Shown here: in pieces, positions 1 through 10,680 of the stretch
Layout: each line of letters begins with the position of its first letter
Numbering within the stretch: position 1 is the first letter of the stretch
Assembly: GCF_958298935.1 (NCBI RefSeq)
Contig: NC_084925.1
Coordinates: 15,001,001-15,065,000 of the forward strand
Source of the DNA: Phragmites australis
Lineage: Eukaryota > Streptophyta > Magnoliopsida > Poales > Poaceae
Length of the DNA stretch: 64,000 nucleotides
Reading direction: 5' to 3'
The notes under the pieces: model-generated
What the model was told of the DNA's origin: nothing
What the model saw: the letters and a program-made list of their open reading frames with translations, nothing else
Database searches by the model: none
Position numbers and translations under genes: made by a program

Positions 1-1315
1 GAGCGCCTCTATAGAGAGGGCTCGCAGGGGACCCAGCCCTCGGCCACCTTCTGGCCAGGCCTCGGAACCCCTCCCGGAGGTGCTGGGAAGTGCCCGAGAG
101 GTCATCGGGCGGCTTGAAGTGGCCGTGGAGGCGGAGCGGGCGGAACTCGAGAAGGATCGCGTCGTCTTGGTTGATGAGAGGAGCCGGCTGGAGGAGGCCC
201 AGAAACTTTTGGAGACCTGCATCGCCTCGGCCCGTGCGTCTTACGAGAAGTCCATGCGCGAGATGGTCGAGGAACGAGAGGCGCTGGAGGAGACACTGCG
301 CAGGAGAAGGCCAATTGCATGGAGCGGCTCGCCACCGAGCACGACCAGGCGTCCCGGAGGCGGGCCGTAGCGCTGCTTGCTCGGGAGTGGCAGCTGTTGT
401 CTCGGGAGGAGGCGGTCGGTAGAAGGGAGGAGGCCGTGCGGTCTGCTCAGGCGGACTTGGCCCGCCAGAATGACGAGCTCGAGTGTGGCCACGCTGAAGT
501 AACGGCGGTGGCCCTTGATGCCCGGGAAGGAGGAGGTCACGGTACGCGAGACTGACGTCGAAATAACGGCGATGGCCCTTGATGCCCGGGAGGAGCAGAT
601 CGCGCGGCGTGAGACGGATGCCGTCTCGGCATCATCGGCTCTCACAGCTTGGGAGGAGCTGGTCGCCAAGCAGGAGGCCGACCTAGCCGCTCGAGAGCAG
701 GCCGTCGAGGCCTGGGTTGAGCAGCTGCAGTGAGCTTAGACCGAGGCCGCTGCCCAACGCTGGGAGATCCTGACCACGAGGGGCGTCCCTACCAGCGCCA
801 CCGACAGCACCAGTCTCGAGGATAGGCTCAAGAACGCACAGGACGAGCTCGAGACCGTCATCGCCGAGCGGACTAACGTGAAGCTGATGATGCGGGACAT
901 CCTTCAGCAGGCATGGAACTCCGTGAAGGCGCCCGGGCTCGGGCACATGCATGTGGGCGAGCAGTCACTGGACAAGGAGACGACGGGCCACATCTCTCTC
1001 GGGTTTGCAGAGATCGCCCGGTGCCTCGAGGCCCTTCCAGATGTCGTGCAGGAGCTGGCGACCCGGGAGGGGCGTGCTTTGGCCCAAGGAGTGGCTGAGC
1101 ACGTTCTCGCCTGCTATCGCAGCCGAGACCCTGCCTTCCTGCTAGAGCCAGCTCGGCAAGTTGTGGTCGAGGCAGAGGAAGCTGCCGCCCGGGAAGCCGT
1201 CCGCGACGTCGCCGCTGAGGTGGCGGCGTGTTTTGTGCGGGAGCCGGAGCCAGAACCGAGCAGCGACGGCAGCAGCGACGTGTCTTCACCTCCGCCTGAG
1301 CCTGCAGATAGTTAG
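1..1315 (+). pseudogene. Antisense coiled-coil ORF of a Gypsy element (putative gypsy-type transposon protein, C-terminal part)
   Basis: The plus strand is open in frame 2 (80-310), frame 1 (about 311-530), frame 2 again (530-733 and 734-1315), interrupted by TGA at 731-733 and TAG a codon later. The conceptual product is Glu/Arg/Ala-rich with long heptad-like stretches (EAERAELEKDR, VEEREALEETLRR), so a coiled coil is very likely. The C-terminal third has the motif HVLACYRSRDPAFLLEPAR and an acidic PEPEPSSDGSSD tail ending at TAG 1313. From memory this matches the tail of grass proteins annotated as 'putative gypsy type transposon domain' proteins, which Tat-lineage elements encode on the strand opposite to gag-pol. 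The N-terminal domain lies outside the window. The function in the element is unknown. Two frame changes and two stops make it a pseudogene here. Confidence 0.6.
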
Positions 1316-2948
1316 GTTTTTTTGTTTTTGGAATGTTATAAATATGGTAGTGATCCCCTCCAGAACAGTTCCTTTGAAATATAATAGAAGCATTTCTTTA
1401 GGATCGAAACTCCACTGTGTTTGTCTTTATACGTTGTCTTGCTTTTTGCTTGCTATCCCGAGAGGTACTGGCCGGACCGAGCTCGGCCTTCTTCCCCCGA
1501 GAAGTTAGGTTGCCCCGATCACTCATCGTACGAGTAGTGGGACCACACGAGCGTCCAGCCCTCAAGCCTTCGCGAGTCCGCAGCTGCTAAGTGAAGAGAC
1601 ATAGATACGAACTTCCTTGCTCGGGAGATAAGTTCATCCAACACGGTGCACGCCACGACCAGTGAACACTTTCCCCCCTGCAACCTCCCAAACAAGCAGA
1701 TCAGAGACACGTGCGGGCGGAAATGCGACCAAGAGTCCCCACGGTTTGGTGGTGTCCGGGGTAGGATTGACCAGACCGAGCACTGACAGCCCGCCCCTGG
1801 GGTCTAGGCGGTCCCGACCACTCTTTGTTCAAGCAGTAGGATTACCCGAGAACCCAAGAGACTCGGTAGTGCTCGGGGTACTGCCGAGCCGACTGAACAC
1901 CATGTCCACCATAAAGGACCTCCGTCAGCCATCGCCGCCTGTACGGTACATCGACCACTGTTTGTTTTTGTCGTTCCGGAAAAGCGAACACGTGGGCAGG
2001 GTTTTGCGGGTGAAGAGACCATCTCGCAGAACAGATTAGCATGCGAGGGTCCCTAGGATAACTCGAGAACAATAGCTTATTGCGTATGTATGAAAGGGAA
2101 TTCATCTAATTTGAGTTACTCACCGGACAGCTGTCAGCCTTTCAGCCGATCGATCTAGGAGGGGGTAGATGCCCTGAGCTCGGGGCACTCAGGAACGTTG
2201 GTTCCCTCGTACGAAGCACCCGTGCACTGGAAAACTGGTGGGAGAACCAGGGGCTAGGCGGTTCCTACCACTCATGTTCGAGTGGTAGGATTACCCAAGG
2301 ACCGCGTAGGTTCGAGCAGCGCCCTTTTCGGTCGGGCTGCTTGGTTTTTGATCATTGATCTGTAAACTTAAGAAAAAGGAAAAGACTCTTTGCTTGGTAC
2401 GCTCTGTTAGTGCGGTACTCATTATAGACTGCTCTCGTTTTTGACTCGAGACTCTCGAATACCCAGACCGACGAAGTGTACAAACAAAGGCATAACCAAG
2501 AGGTCCAATGGTCCGGTGGTGCTCAGGGCAGGACTGACCAGGCGAGCACCAACAGCCGGCCCTTGGGGTCTAGGCGGTCCCGACCACTCTTTGCTCAAGC
2601 GGTAGGATTACCCGAGAACCCCAGAAGCTCGGTAGTGCACGGGGTACTGCCATGTAGCCGGACACCACAGCCTACCACAACATACTTAAGTCAGCAGCTA
2701 CTGCCTGCGCGCATACCGACTGGGATCCGTTTTTGTCAGCGGAAAAAATGAGAGAGCGTGTTTTCTCGCACAAATCGAGCATCTCACCAAACAGATTAAA
2801 CATATGAATTTCAGAGAGAAAACTCAGAATAAGAGTGTATATTGACAATTTGTACAGAAGTGGTAACTTACATGGTTGGTGGCAGCCCCCGGCCAACTTG
2901 GGCAGGGGGGACCCCTAGCCTGGTTGGCCCGAGCACGAACATGTCCAT
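1316..2948. repeat. 3' non-coding region of the left Gypsy element with diverged tandem repeats
   Basis: No convincing coding sequence is present. A unit beginning near 1742 recurs near 2510, a period of about 768 bp. The best-conserved part is about 150 bp (1742-1890 and 2510-2660) and contains GGGGTCTAGGCGGTCCCG and a GTAGGATTACCCGAGAACC-like core. A third, shorter and more diverged copy lies at about 2235-2330 (GGGGCTAGGCGGTTCC, GTAGGATTACCC). Weaker similarity continues past the cores (1960-2040 versus 2720-2800). Such repeats between integrase and 3' LTR are usual in Tat-lineage elements. Confidence 0.6.
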
Positions 2949-3885
2949 CTAGGGATAAAACTTGCGCAGATGCTCGATATTCCACGCATTTTGGAGCGGC
3001 TGCCCATCCTCTATGGCCAGCCAAAACGAGTCTTGTCACGGGGCACCAGTCACGATGAAGGGGCCTTCCCACATGGGGGAGAGTTTATTCTTTCCTTCGC
3101 GCGTTTAAGCGCGTCGGAGAACTAGATCCCCAATCTCGAGTGACCGAGCCCGGATGTGACGCTGATGATAGCGCCGTAGGCTCTCCTAGTATCTAGCTGC
3201 TCGGACGGTGGCTCGTCGCCGATGCTCCTCCAGGTGGTCGACATCGTCGCGTCTTTGCTGTTCCTGTTCGCCTTCGGAGTATGCATTCACCCGAGGGGAG
3301 CCGAGAGTGAGCTCGGAGGGGAGGACCACATCGGCGCCGTATACGAGGAAGAACGGAGTCTCCCTGGTGGCGCGGCTTGGCGTGGTCCGGTTGGCCCATA
3401 ACACAGCAGGAAGCTCGTCGATCCACCCTTTCACGTGCTTTGCGAGCACGTCATAGGTCTGGGGTTTTGAGCCCCTTCAGTATCTCGGCATTTGCACGCT
3501 CGACCTGCCCATTGCTCCGAGGATGAGTGACAGAGGTGAAGCAAAGCTTGATGCCGAGGTCCTCGCAGTAGTTCCCGAACAAGGCACTTGTAAACTAGGT
3601 GCCATTATCGGTGATGATTATGTTCGGGACGCCGAAGCAACTTGTGATACCGCAAAAGAATTGAAGCACCGTGTCCTTGGTAACCTTGATAACTGGGACC
3701 GCCTCCGACCACTTGGTGAACTTATCGATGGCGACGTAGAGGTACTCATAGCCCCCGATTGCTTGGAGGAATGGACCCAAGATGTCTAGCCCCCAGACCG
3801 CGAAGGGCCATGACAGGGGGATGGTATGGACAGCCTGAGCTGGCTGGTGAATCTACTTTGCATGGAACTGGCACACCCTGCAGCG
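2949..3885 (-). pseudogene. Gypsy integrase (zinc-site end, catalytic core and C-terminal end), with stops
   Basis: The minus strand encodes the end of the HHCC zinc-binding region (CRVCQFHAK near 3860), the catalytic core with YVAIDKFTKW (first Asp, near 3725) and IIITDNGT (second Asp, near 3600), then GQVERAN with the catalytic Glu, and the C-terminal WEGPFIV...WNIEHLRKFYP end, closing at the stop at 2949-2951. All three DDE residues are present. Two in-frame TAG codons replace a Gln codon, one after HAK near 3846 and one after DNGT near 3594, so no full integrase can be made. In an active element this enzyme would insert the cDNA into the genome. It follows RNase H directly in the same polyprotein. 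Confidence 0.85.
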
Positions 3886-5430
3886 TCAAACCAACTCAGA
3901 AGCGTCCTGGAGAGCTGTAGGCCGGTAGAAAACTTGCCAAAAGGCCTTCCCGACCAGCGTGCGAAATGATGCATGGCCACCGCACTCGCCCTCGTGGATC
4001 TTAGTGAGGAGCTCACTGCCTTCTGCCCGGGTCAAGCATTTCAGGAGGACACTGTCCGTGCTGTGCCGATAGAGACCCCCATCTACTATGGCATAGCGTT
4101 TGGACTGTCGTGCAATCCTCTCCGCAGAGGCATCATCCCCGGGAAGGATGTTTTCTTTCAAGTACCCTCGGATCTCATCGATCCACAAGGCATCTTGAGA
4201 ACCACTGGCAAGCGCAGCGCACTCATCAGACAACGGCACCCTGATGGGATCCCCCACTGAGGGTGCTGCTTGGGTTCCCTCAACTAGGCTCGAGGGTTCC
4301 CCTTCATCCTGGTCGGCAGGCAGGACGGATGGCCGTGTGAGCCTTTCTTCAAAGGCTCCGGCTGGGACGAGCGCCCGGGCAGAGGCCAGGCGGGAGAGAT
4401 CATCGGCCAGAGCATTGTCGCGGCGAGGTATGTACCGTAGATCCAGGCCGTTGAAGTGTCTCTCCACCCTCCTGACTTCCGCCACGTATGCCGCCATCTG
4501 AGGATTCACGCACTGGTATTCCTTGGAAACTTGGCTAACCACCAATTGGGAGTCTCCCTTGACCAGCAGGCGACGAATCCCGAGGCCCACCGCTGCCCGG
4601 AGGCCAGCGATGAGGCCCTCATACTCCGCCATGTTGTTGGTTACTCGAAAATGCAGTTGCACGACGTACTGGAGTACTTCACCCGTTGGGTAGGTGAGCA
4701 CCACTCTAGCCCCTGTGCCTTTTAGCGTGAGGGAGCCGTCAAAGTGCATGACCCAGTACCCGGGCCCATCTTGCCCGGGGTACGCAGAAATCTCTTCATC
4801 GTCGATCTCGACCGCAAAGTCAGACAAAGCCTGGCTCTTGATTGCCTGGCGACTGACGAAATGCAGATCGAATTCTGCGAGCTCGACCGCCCACTTGACG
4901 ATACGCCCAGTGCCTTCTCGATTCTAGAGGATCAGCCCCAGTGGGTGTGTGGTTACCACCGAGACCTTGTGCACCTGGAAGTAGTGGCGCAACTTCCTGG
5001 AAGTGACGAGTACGGCATAGAGCATCTTCTGGGCTTGAGGGTATCTTGTCTTGGTGTCTCGAAGGACTTCACTGATGAAGTAAACCGGTCGCTGTATACG
5101 GCAGGCCCGGGCTGAGGCCTCGCCCGAGGGCTTGTCACAGCCCCAGAGCTCGGCATAGTGGTCGGGGCCGGCTGGGCTCTCGGGCTCAAATCGCTGGTCA
5201 AGAGGAGTTGGGGTCTCAGGCTCAACTCCCTGGTTGGGAGGAGCCCTGAGCACTGAAGGCTGCTTGGGGGCGGCCGGGAGGTCGAACCCAGCACCTTGCC
5301 CCGAGCCCTCATCATGCTCCACCACCAGTACCATACTCACGACCTGAGGAGTGGCCAAGACGTAGAGCAGTAAAGGCTCGCCCTCTGAGGGGAACACCAG
5401 CACGGGTGGTGAGGTGAGATACTTCTTCAA
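3886..5430 (-). pseudogene. Gypsy reverse-transcriptase connection, RNase H and integrase zinc region
   Basis: From right to left the minus strand encodes the RT/RNase H tether ([17 protein letters not shown] near 5070), a stop at 4924-4926, and then a 313-residue frame (4827-3886) with the RNase H set HFDGS, NNMAEYEGL, KGDSQLVV and RRDNALADDLSRLA. These supply the acidic active-site residues in the family's order. Its end HEGECGGHASFRT is the His part of the integrase zinc site. RNase H degrades the RNA strand during reverse transcription. Between VVEHDEGSG and RPVYFISEV lies a Pro/Glu-rich stretch of about 65 residues (about 5100-5330) that is longer than the usual connection. In-frame stops near 5445 and 4925 separate this part from its neighbours. 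Confidence 0.85.
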
Positions 5431-5442
5431 GTCTTGGAAGGC

Positions 5443-6348
5443 CTACTCGGCCTCTAGTGTCCAATCAAAGTGACCGGTCTTCTTCACTAGTTTGAAGAGA
5501 GGGAGCCCTCGCTCCCCGAGTTTGGAAATAAAGCGCCCCAAGGCCGCCATGCACCCAGCGAGACGCTGGACCTCCTTGAGTCGAGCCGGGGGACGCATCT
5601 GTTCGATGGCCCAAATCTTCTCCGGATTGGCCTCGATTCCTCGGCTGGAAACCAAGAAACTGAGGAGCTTGCCCACGGGCACCCCGAAGACGCACTTCTC
5701 GGGGTTGAGCTTTAGGCGGGTAGTGCCGAGACTGTTGAAAGTCTTGGTTAAGTCCTCCAACAGGGTGACGCGGTCTAGGGATTTGACCACAAGATCATTG
5801 ATGTAAGCTTCGACGTTGCGGCCAACCTGCAAATCAAGGGTAATGCGCACGACCCGCTGGAAAGACGACCCAGCGTTGCGCAAACAAAAAGGCATTGAGA
5901 CATAACAATAGGTCCCCACCGGGGTAGTAAAACAAGTTGTTTCCTCGTTCTATTTGGCCATGCAGATTTGGTGATAACCCGAATTTGGAACTAAAAAACA
6001 CAAAAGATCGCATCCCGCAGTGGCATCTACAATTTGATCTATGCGGGGTAAAGGAAAAGGATCTTTCGGACAAGCCTTGTTTAAATCGGTGTAGTCAACA
6101 CACATACGAAGCTTGCCGTTGGCCTTCGGGACGATGACTGGGTTTGCCAGCCACTCTAGGTGGAGGACCTCTCGGATGAAGCCGGCATCAAGGAGCTTGC
6201 TAACTTGCTCCCGGATGAACTCCTGGTGCTCGGGCGCCTGCCGCCGGACCTTCTGCCTCACCGGCCGCGCATCGGGTTGCACAGCAAGGTGGTGCTCGAT
6301 CACCTCTCTAGGGATCCCAGGCATATCAGATGGTTGCCAAGCAAACAT
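5443..6348 (-). pseudogene. Gypsy reverse transcriptase, frameshifted, with altered active site
   Basis: Residues read PVRQKVRRQAPEH, WLANPVIVPKANGKLRMCVD and NKACPKDPFPLPRID from 6348 to about 5950, followed by a frame change, then MPFCLRNAGSSFQR, AYINDLVVKS and KLNPEKCVFGV from 5919 to 5443. These are the fingers-palm motifs of a Ty3/Gypsy polymerase. The catalytic Y-x-D-D box reads YIND, so the first Asp of the pair is Asn, which should abolish polymerisation. The 30-bp gap between the two frames also breaks the protein. The polymerase would copy element RNA into cDNA. Protease lies upstream and RNase H downstream. Confidence 0.87.
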
Positions 6349-6472
6349 GTCGACGTTAGCTTAGAGGAAGGCGACGAGCACGCTTTCCTATTTGCCACCC
6401 AGGTCACCGCCGATCTGGACGACCTGGGAGGAGTCTTCGCCCACCACGACCTCCTTCGTGGGGATGGAGGCG

Positions 6473-7137
6473 TCAGCGGCGAGTCGGGGTTTGGATGAAG
6501 AGGGTCCCGGGCCCCCTAGGTGTCCTTCGACCTCGGCCCGAGCAGAGACCAAGGCCGAGTAGAGCTACTCGGCGCAGGAGATGACGTTGTCGGTCTCGGT
6601 GTGCACGGAGATGGGGCCTGCAGGGCCCGGCATCTTGACCGTGAGGTAGGCGTAGTGCGTGACCACCATGAACCGGGCGAGTGCCGGGCACCCGAGTATG
6701 GTGTTATAGGGGAGAGGGACTTCCGCGACATCGAAGATGACGTTCTCCGTCTGGAAATTGTCCCGGCTCCAGAATGTGATGGGTAGCTCAACCTCCCCGA
6801 GGGGCAGAATGTGCCCCGGTGTCACCCCATAAAAGGGGAGCGACGGCTTTAGGCGCCAGGAAGGCACCTACAACTTCTTGAATGCCTCCTGGGAGAGGAG
6901 GTTTAGGCCTGCACCACCATCGATCAACACTCTGCTGACCTTTACATTGTAGATGGAGGGGGACACTGCCAGAGGTAGTCGCCCCACCCCTGCAGTACTC
7001 GCGGGGTGATCCGCCAGACTGAAGGTGATCGGGGTGTCTGACCACTTTAGGGGCCTTGCGGCCGTAGTGCTCAGGGTGGCCGAGCACACCTCCCGTCGCA
7101 TGGTCTTGACACAGCGACGACAGGAGGGCGTGTACAC
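6473..7137 (-). pseudogene. Gypsy aspartic protease, frameshifted
   Basis: The frame 7137-6868 contains RVLIDGGAGLNLLSQEAF, the retroviral-type protease active site with the DGG[AS] form common in the Tat lineage (compare D[ST]GA elsewhere). The frame 6867-6565 continues with LPITFWSRDNFQTENVIFDV and YNTILGCPALARFM, which match the flap-to-ILG part of the same fold. The two pieces are in different frames and a stop lies between protease and reverse transcriptase. The protease would cut the gag-pol polyprotein. Confidence 0.75.
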
Positions 7138-7296
7138 GCCCCCGTCGATGAAGGCGATGGTGTGCTCGGGCTCTTAGAACCCTAGTTCTTGGTTCTCGGG
7201 GGCGGCTCTGCCGTCGCCACCCTTGCGGCGCTCTTCACACTCTTTCTGGCACCGCTCAATGAGGCCTTTGACCGACCAGCACTCTGTGAGGTCGTG

Positions 7297-8649
7297 CTAG
7301 TCAGTCTGGTGGATCTCGCACCACTTTACCGGCTCGGGCATCGCGGGAGCGGGAGCTCTCGCGGGAGCCGGAGCCCACGCGGGAGCAGGCCTTCTGTCGG
7401 CAGCCGCCTGGTGTGCCGGTCTGCAGTCAGGGCCCTCTGCTAGCCTATGGGCAAGGCCCTCAGTCGGTACAACTAGGGCAGCATCGCGCCTTCTTCTCTT
7501 TTTCTTTTCCCGCCTATCGAAGCGGGAAGAACCTGGTTGGTCGGCAGCGGGTTGCTCAGGGTGCGGGACATGCCACGCCCGAGCCTCTGCCACCTTCGCA
7601 CACTTGTCGGCCAACGCGAAGAACTCCGCGGTGGTTTTGACCTCGTGTGTACCTAGCTTTTCGAGCATCCGCTCGTCGCGGACGCCCTGCCGGAATGCGA
7701 TGATGATGGCATGAGGGGTTATCCGCGATATGGTGTTAAGGACCTGGCTAAAGCGCTGTAAGAATCGCCTTAGAGTCTCCCCCACTTGTTGCTTCATGGC
7801 ATGGAGGTCGCACTCCAAGCCAGGGCACGTGAAGGTGCCCTGAAAGTTGGCCACGAACTGGTGGCAGAGATCATCCCAGGAACTAATAGATCCTGGGGGT
7901 AAGTTCATAAGCCAGGAATGGGCAAAGCCCCTCAAGGCTACATGGAAGTAATTGGCCATAACCTTTGCACTACCACCTGCCGCTTGGACAGCGGTGGTGT
8001 AGATCTGGAGGAACTCGACGGGGTCGATGGACCCGTCGTCCTTCTCCGGCAGTTCTGGCCTGAACTTCATGGGCCAGTTGACCCAACGGAGCTCGTTGGT
8101 GAACGCGCGATAGCCTGTGCCGTATCCCACGGCGCGAGCAGCGCCCTTGGGAGGCGATTCTTACAGCCGGCGAACCACTGCGGTCACGAGCCGGCAAGGA
8201 GAAAGCCTGGTCCTCTGCCTCAGCCTCGTGCCGTGACTCCCGATGGCGCTCGAGGGTGACGCGCGCATCTTCGGCGGCCCTCCGCTCGTTTAGGTGTAAG
8301 CAGAGGTCCTGAGCTCCGATTGTGGCCAGGGGGCGACACTCTGCCTGGAGGCCCCCCAGCCGGTTCTGCCGCCACCTGAGGATGGACAGGCCTTGGTTGC
8401 GCTGCGCCGAGAGGTGGTACGAGAGCTTTCGGCTAGCACCTGCCGGTGAGCTGTGCCCACCTGGGCGGCCACCTCCTGAAGCCAACGGCCTTCTGGGGTT
8501 TCCCCTGCTACTTGGACAGGCGGGTGCCTGAGGAGTGCTTGCGCCGCAAGAAACGCACTCCTAGGGCTGGCGTCACCAAAGGCGAGCCTGCGCCGTAACG
8601 ATGCCCGGTGCTGTCCGGATGTAGATCTCACGGTAGGGGTGTCTACCAC
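7297..8649 (-). pseudogene. Gypsy gag (retrotransposon gag domain), frameshifted N-terminus
   Basis: The frame 8130-7297 (277 residues) has the core of the retrotransposon gag family: WPMKFRPELPEKDDGSIDP, FLQIYTTAVQAAGG, SWDDLCHQFVANFQG, QVGETLRRFLQRFSQVLN and FRQGVRDERMLEKL. A basic run (RREKKKRRRRDAA) and an Ala/Pro repeat follow, ending in KWCEIHQTD, the start of the usual zinc-like C/H motif. The N-terminal part is displaced into the frames 8485-7970 and 8649-8290, which shows frameshifts. Gag would form the virus-like particle that packages element RNA. Confidence 0.85.
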
Positions 8650-8774
8650 TTGCTGAGGGTTGGGCGGCCCGCCTGCGACGGTGGCGGTGACCCTGCTGGG
8701 CCCAGCGCCGTTGTCACTGTGGGAGGGGAGCGCCGTACGGGCGAACCGCTGCTGCTGCTGAGGAGCAGCTTTCT

Positions 8775-9423
8775 GAAGTCGTTTAGATTGTAAAGTTTTC
8801 TATTATTTCGCATGTCTTGCACTTTTAACTTGTTGTTATGCATATTGTAGCATACATTGTTGCACTTCATTCGTACTCATCATTGCACGCGTTCTTCTTT
8901 AGTGAATGAGGATCCGAAGCGTGACGCGGGTGTGGTTGAATGTGGCACCAAGCCACAAGGGTTCTGTAAATTCTATGTGGGTAGCATCAGGCAGCCTCCT
9001 GAGCAGCAAGGCAAGTATCTAAGCATGTTTCTCCCATTAATTTGGATCATATGTGTCTAATATGGTAAAATATGCTTTATATACGTTATGCATATTGTTG
9101 AGTTTACGTCGGGTCTTGTATGGGTAGAGCCTATGCTAATACATTACACCCCGTCTTGAGTTATTGGTGATCCACCTCCTTGTAACTAGGGTTTAACATG
9201 ATGATTTTTTAGTTTAACAATTAACCGAAATGCTTAGCCATGCATAGATTCTTCGGTAGAAGTCAAGCGGTGGTTCAACCCCGTTCATGAGCTATAGGCT
9301 CTAATTACTATCACGTAGATAACAATGTTGGGTGGATAGTGTTGGTTGGTTGAGTAGTGAGGATGATATGTTTTGATGTGATGTGATATGTTGGAAAAGT
9401 ATGTGTTCCAATCTTGGGTACAA
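8775..9423 (+). repeat. LTR-like remnant, probably of the Tekay/Del type
   Basis: No coding sequence is visible. The stretch has the texture of the middle and end of the long LTR at 12777-16383: a GAAGCGTGAC-like patch, an AAGGCAAGTATC site that resembles the AAGGCAAGTGTA there, and an ATGCTTAGCCATGC patch like the TTGCTTAGCCATGC of that LTR. It follows directly on the truncated Gypsy end. The similarity is by eye and patchy. Confidence 0.35.
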
Positions 9424-10180
9424 ATGTAACAGCCTAAAATCCTAAAACCAAGAAAATATAGAACTTTTCGAAATAAAAGAATATGCAAAGTTAAATAATC
9501 CAAAGAGTATATATATGTCTATATTTGATTTCTTGATAGATTGCTTGTTTATGTAAGCCTATATACATGTGGTATATACGCCGTATAAATATAAAAATAC
9601 ATGTGTATACACATAAGAGAAAAGGAATGCAAAACGAAAAGCTTTTGAGCCAAATGGTCCAAAGACCAACTCTCTCCTCTCCTCTCTTTGTTCAGTCCAA
9701 CTCCAACCAACCCAACTCATCTGCCGAACTAGCCCACCACCCCTCCTCTCTTCTCCATCTCTGCTTCAGCTCGCAGCAGCAGCAGCCGGCACCACCGCGC
9801 CATCGATGCCGTGTCCAAGCCAAGACCAAGCACCAACTACCCAAATTGATTCGCTAGAGCATCTAGAAGATTAAGCCGAGCCGAGTCTGAGATGAACACG
9901 CAAAGGAGACCGTTGGCTGTATGGAGTCCCAATCAAATTCGTGAGTTAGAGATAGAGGTGAGGTATAGATCAAAAAGGGAAAGATTCTGAGCCTATGTGC
10001 GAGCTTTCGCCCAAGAGATAGAGTCCCTAGCATGTTGGAATCCTCGGATTCGAGTTTGAGTCACCGCCGCCTCTCGTTTCAAATTCGAGTCGATTTGGAG
10101 ATATGGTAGCATCTCACCTTTCTCGACTTGAAGGATAATGCTTTTGGATGGTGGCAAGGAAACTAAGCCATAATCGGACA
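9424..10180 (+). repeat. Left end of a second LTR (TGTAACAGCC...), fragment
   Basis: TGTAACAGCCTAAAATCC at 9424 resembles the start of long chromovirus LTRs (the Tekay-type LTR at 12777 begins TGTCACACCCTGA). A TATA-like GCCTATATACATG near 9557 and a pyrimidine-rich leader (9668-9770) with CAGCAGCAGCAGCC follow in the order seen in the 12777 LTR (TATATATATTT at 13560). No matching right end was found, so this is a fragment. Confidence 0.35.
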
Positions 10181-10680
10181 TATTTGCTCAAATGCCATTT
10201 TAATCATCTTAATGTGTACGCACCTAAGTATAAAGACTTAGATGACCCAACTGACATGACCCTATTCTTTCCCAAATCCTACCCATAACTTAATGAATAA
10301 CCTTAAACAAGTGATCACCCAAAGGAATCACAACAACCTTTCCCTCTCTTACTCATCCCTGATGAGCATGACCATCATCTCAAGATCATCACGTGACTCT
10401 ACAACAAAATGTCAGGACACCAAGCATGCTCATGATCGAGTGCACGACAATTTGAATTGATCCTACAACCCTGCAGTGGGGTACAACATTACCCACACAA
10501 CATGAGTCCATCCTCTCAACCCTCATGACAACCTTTCTCATATGTGCTCAATCGAATCGGCCCGTGCCTATGATGTTGAGCATACCAAGTTTATGACGAG
10601 GTTCTTCCCCATTGGACATCCCTAGGGCCTTCGTCATCCCAATATAGACTTCCCCATATCACCATTTTTATCAACACACC
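10181..10680. other. AT-rich unassigned sequence left of the solo LTR
   Basis: No gene, RNA or element end was recognised. It continues on the other side of the solo LTR at 11982. RC-type motifs such as AGCTAAGCAT (12294) suggest that this may be an old LTR in minus orientation, but I could not place its ends. Confidence 0.3.

Larger units (their letters stand above)
1..8770 (-). mobile_element. Ty3/Gypsy retrotransposon (Tat/Retand/Grande-like), decayed, both ends missing
   Basis: Reading from right to left the minus strand carries gag, protease, reverse transcriptase, RNase H and integrase, the Gypsy order. Integrase ends at 2949 and is followed by about 2.9 kb of further element-like sequence: GC-rich tandem repeats and a plus-strand antisense coiled-coil ORF. 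This layout is known from Tat-lineage elements such as Grande and Retand in grasses. The 3' LTR must lie left of base 1. On the right the homology stops near 8770 without a primer-binding site or 5' LTR, so that end looks truncated. Several frameshifts and stop codons show that the copy is dead. The lineage assignment rests on layout and the DGGA protease motif and was not tested by a tree. Confidence 0.85.

Noticed and set aside
1..8770. Numerous open frames on the plus strand opposite gag-pol
   Set aside because: They are shadows of the GC-rich minus-strand coding sequence, except the coiled-coil ORF before 1316.
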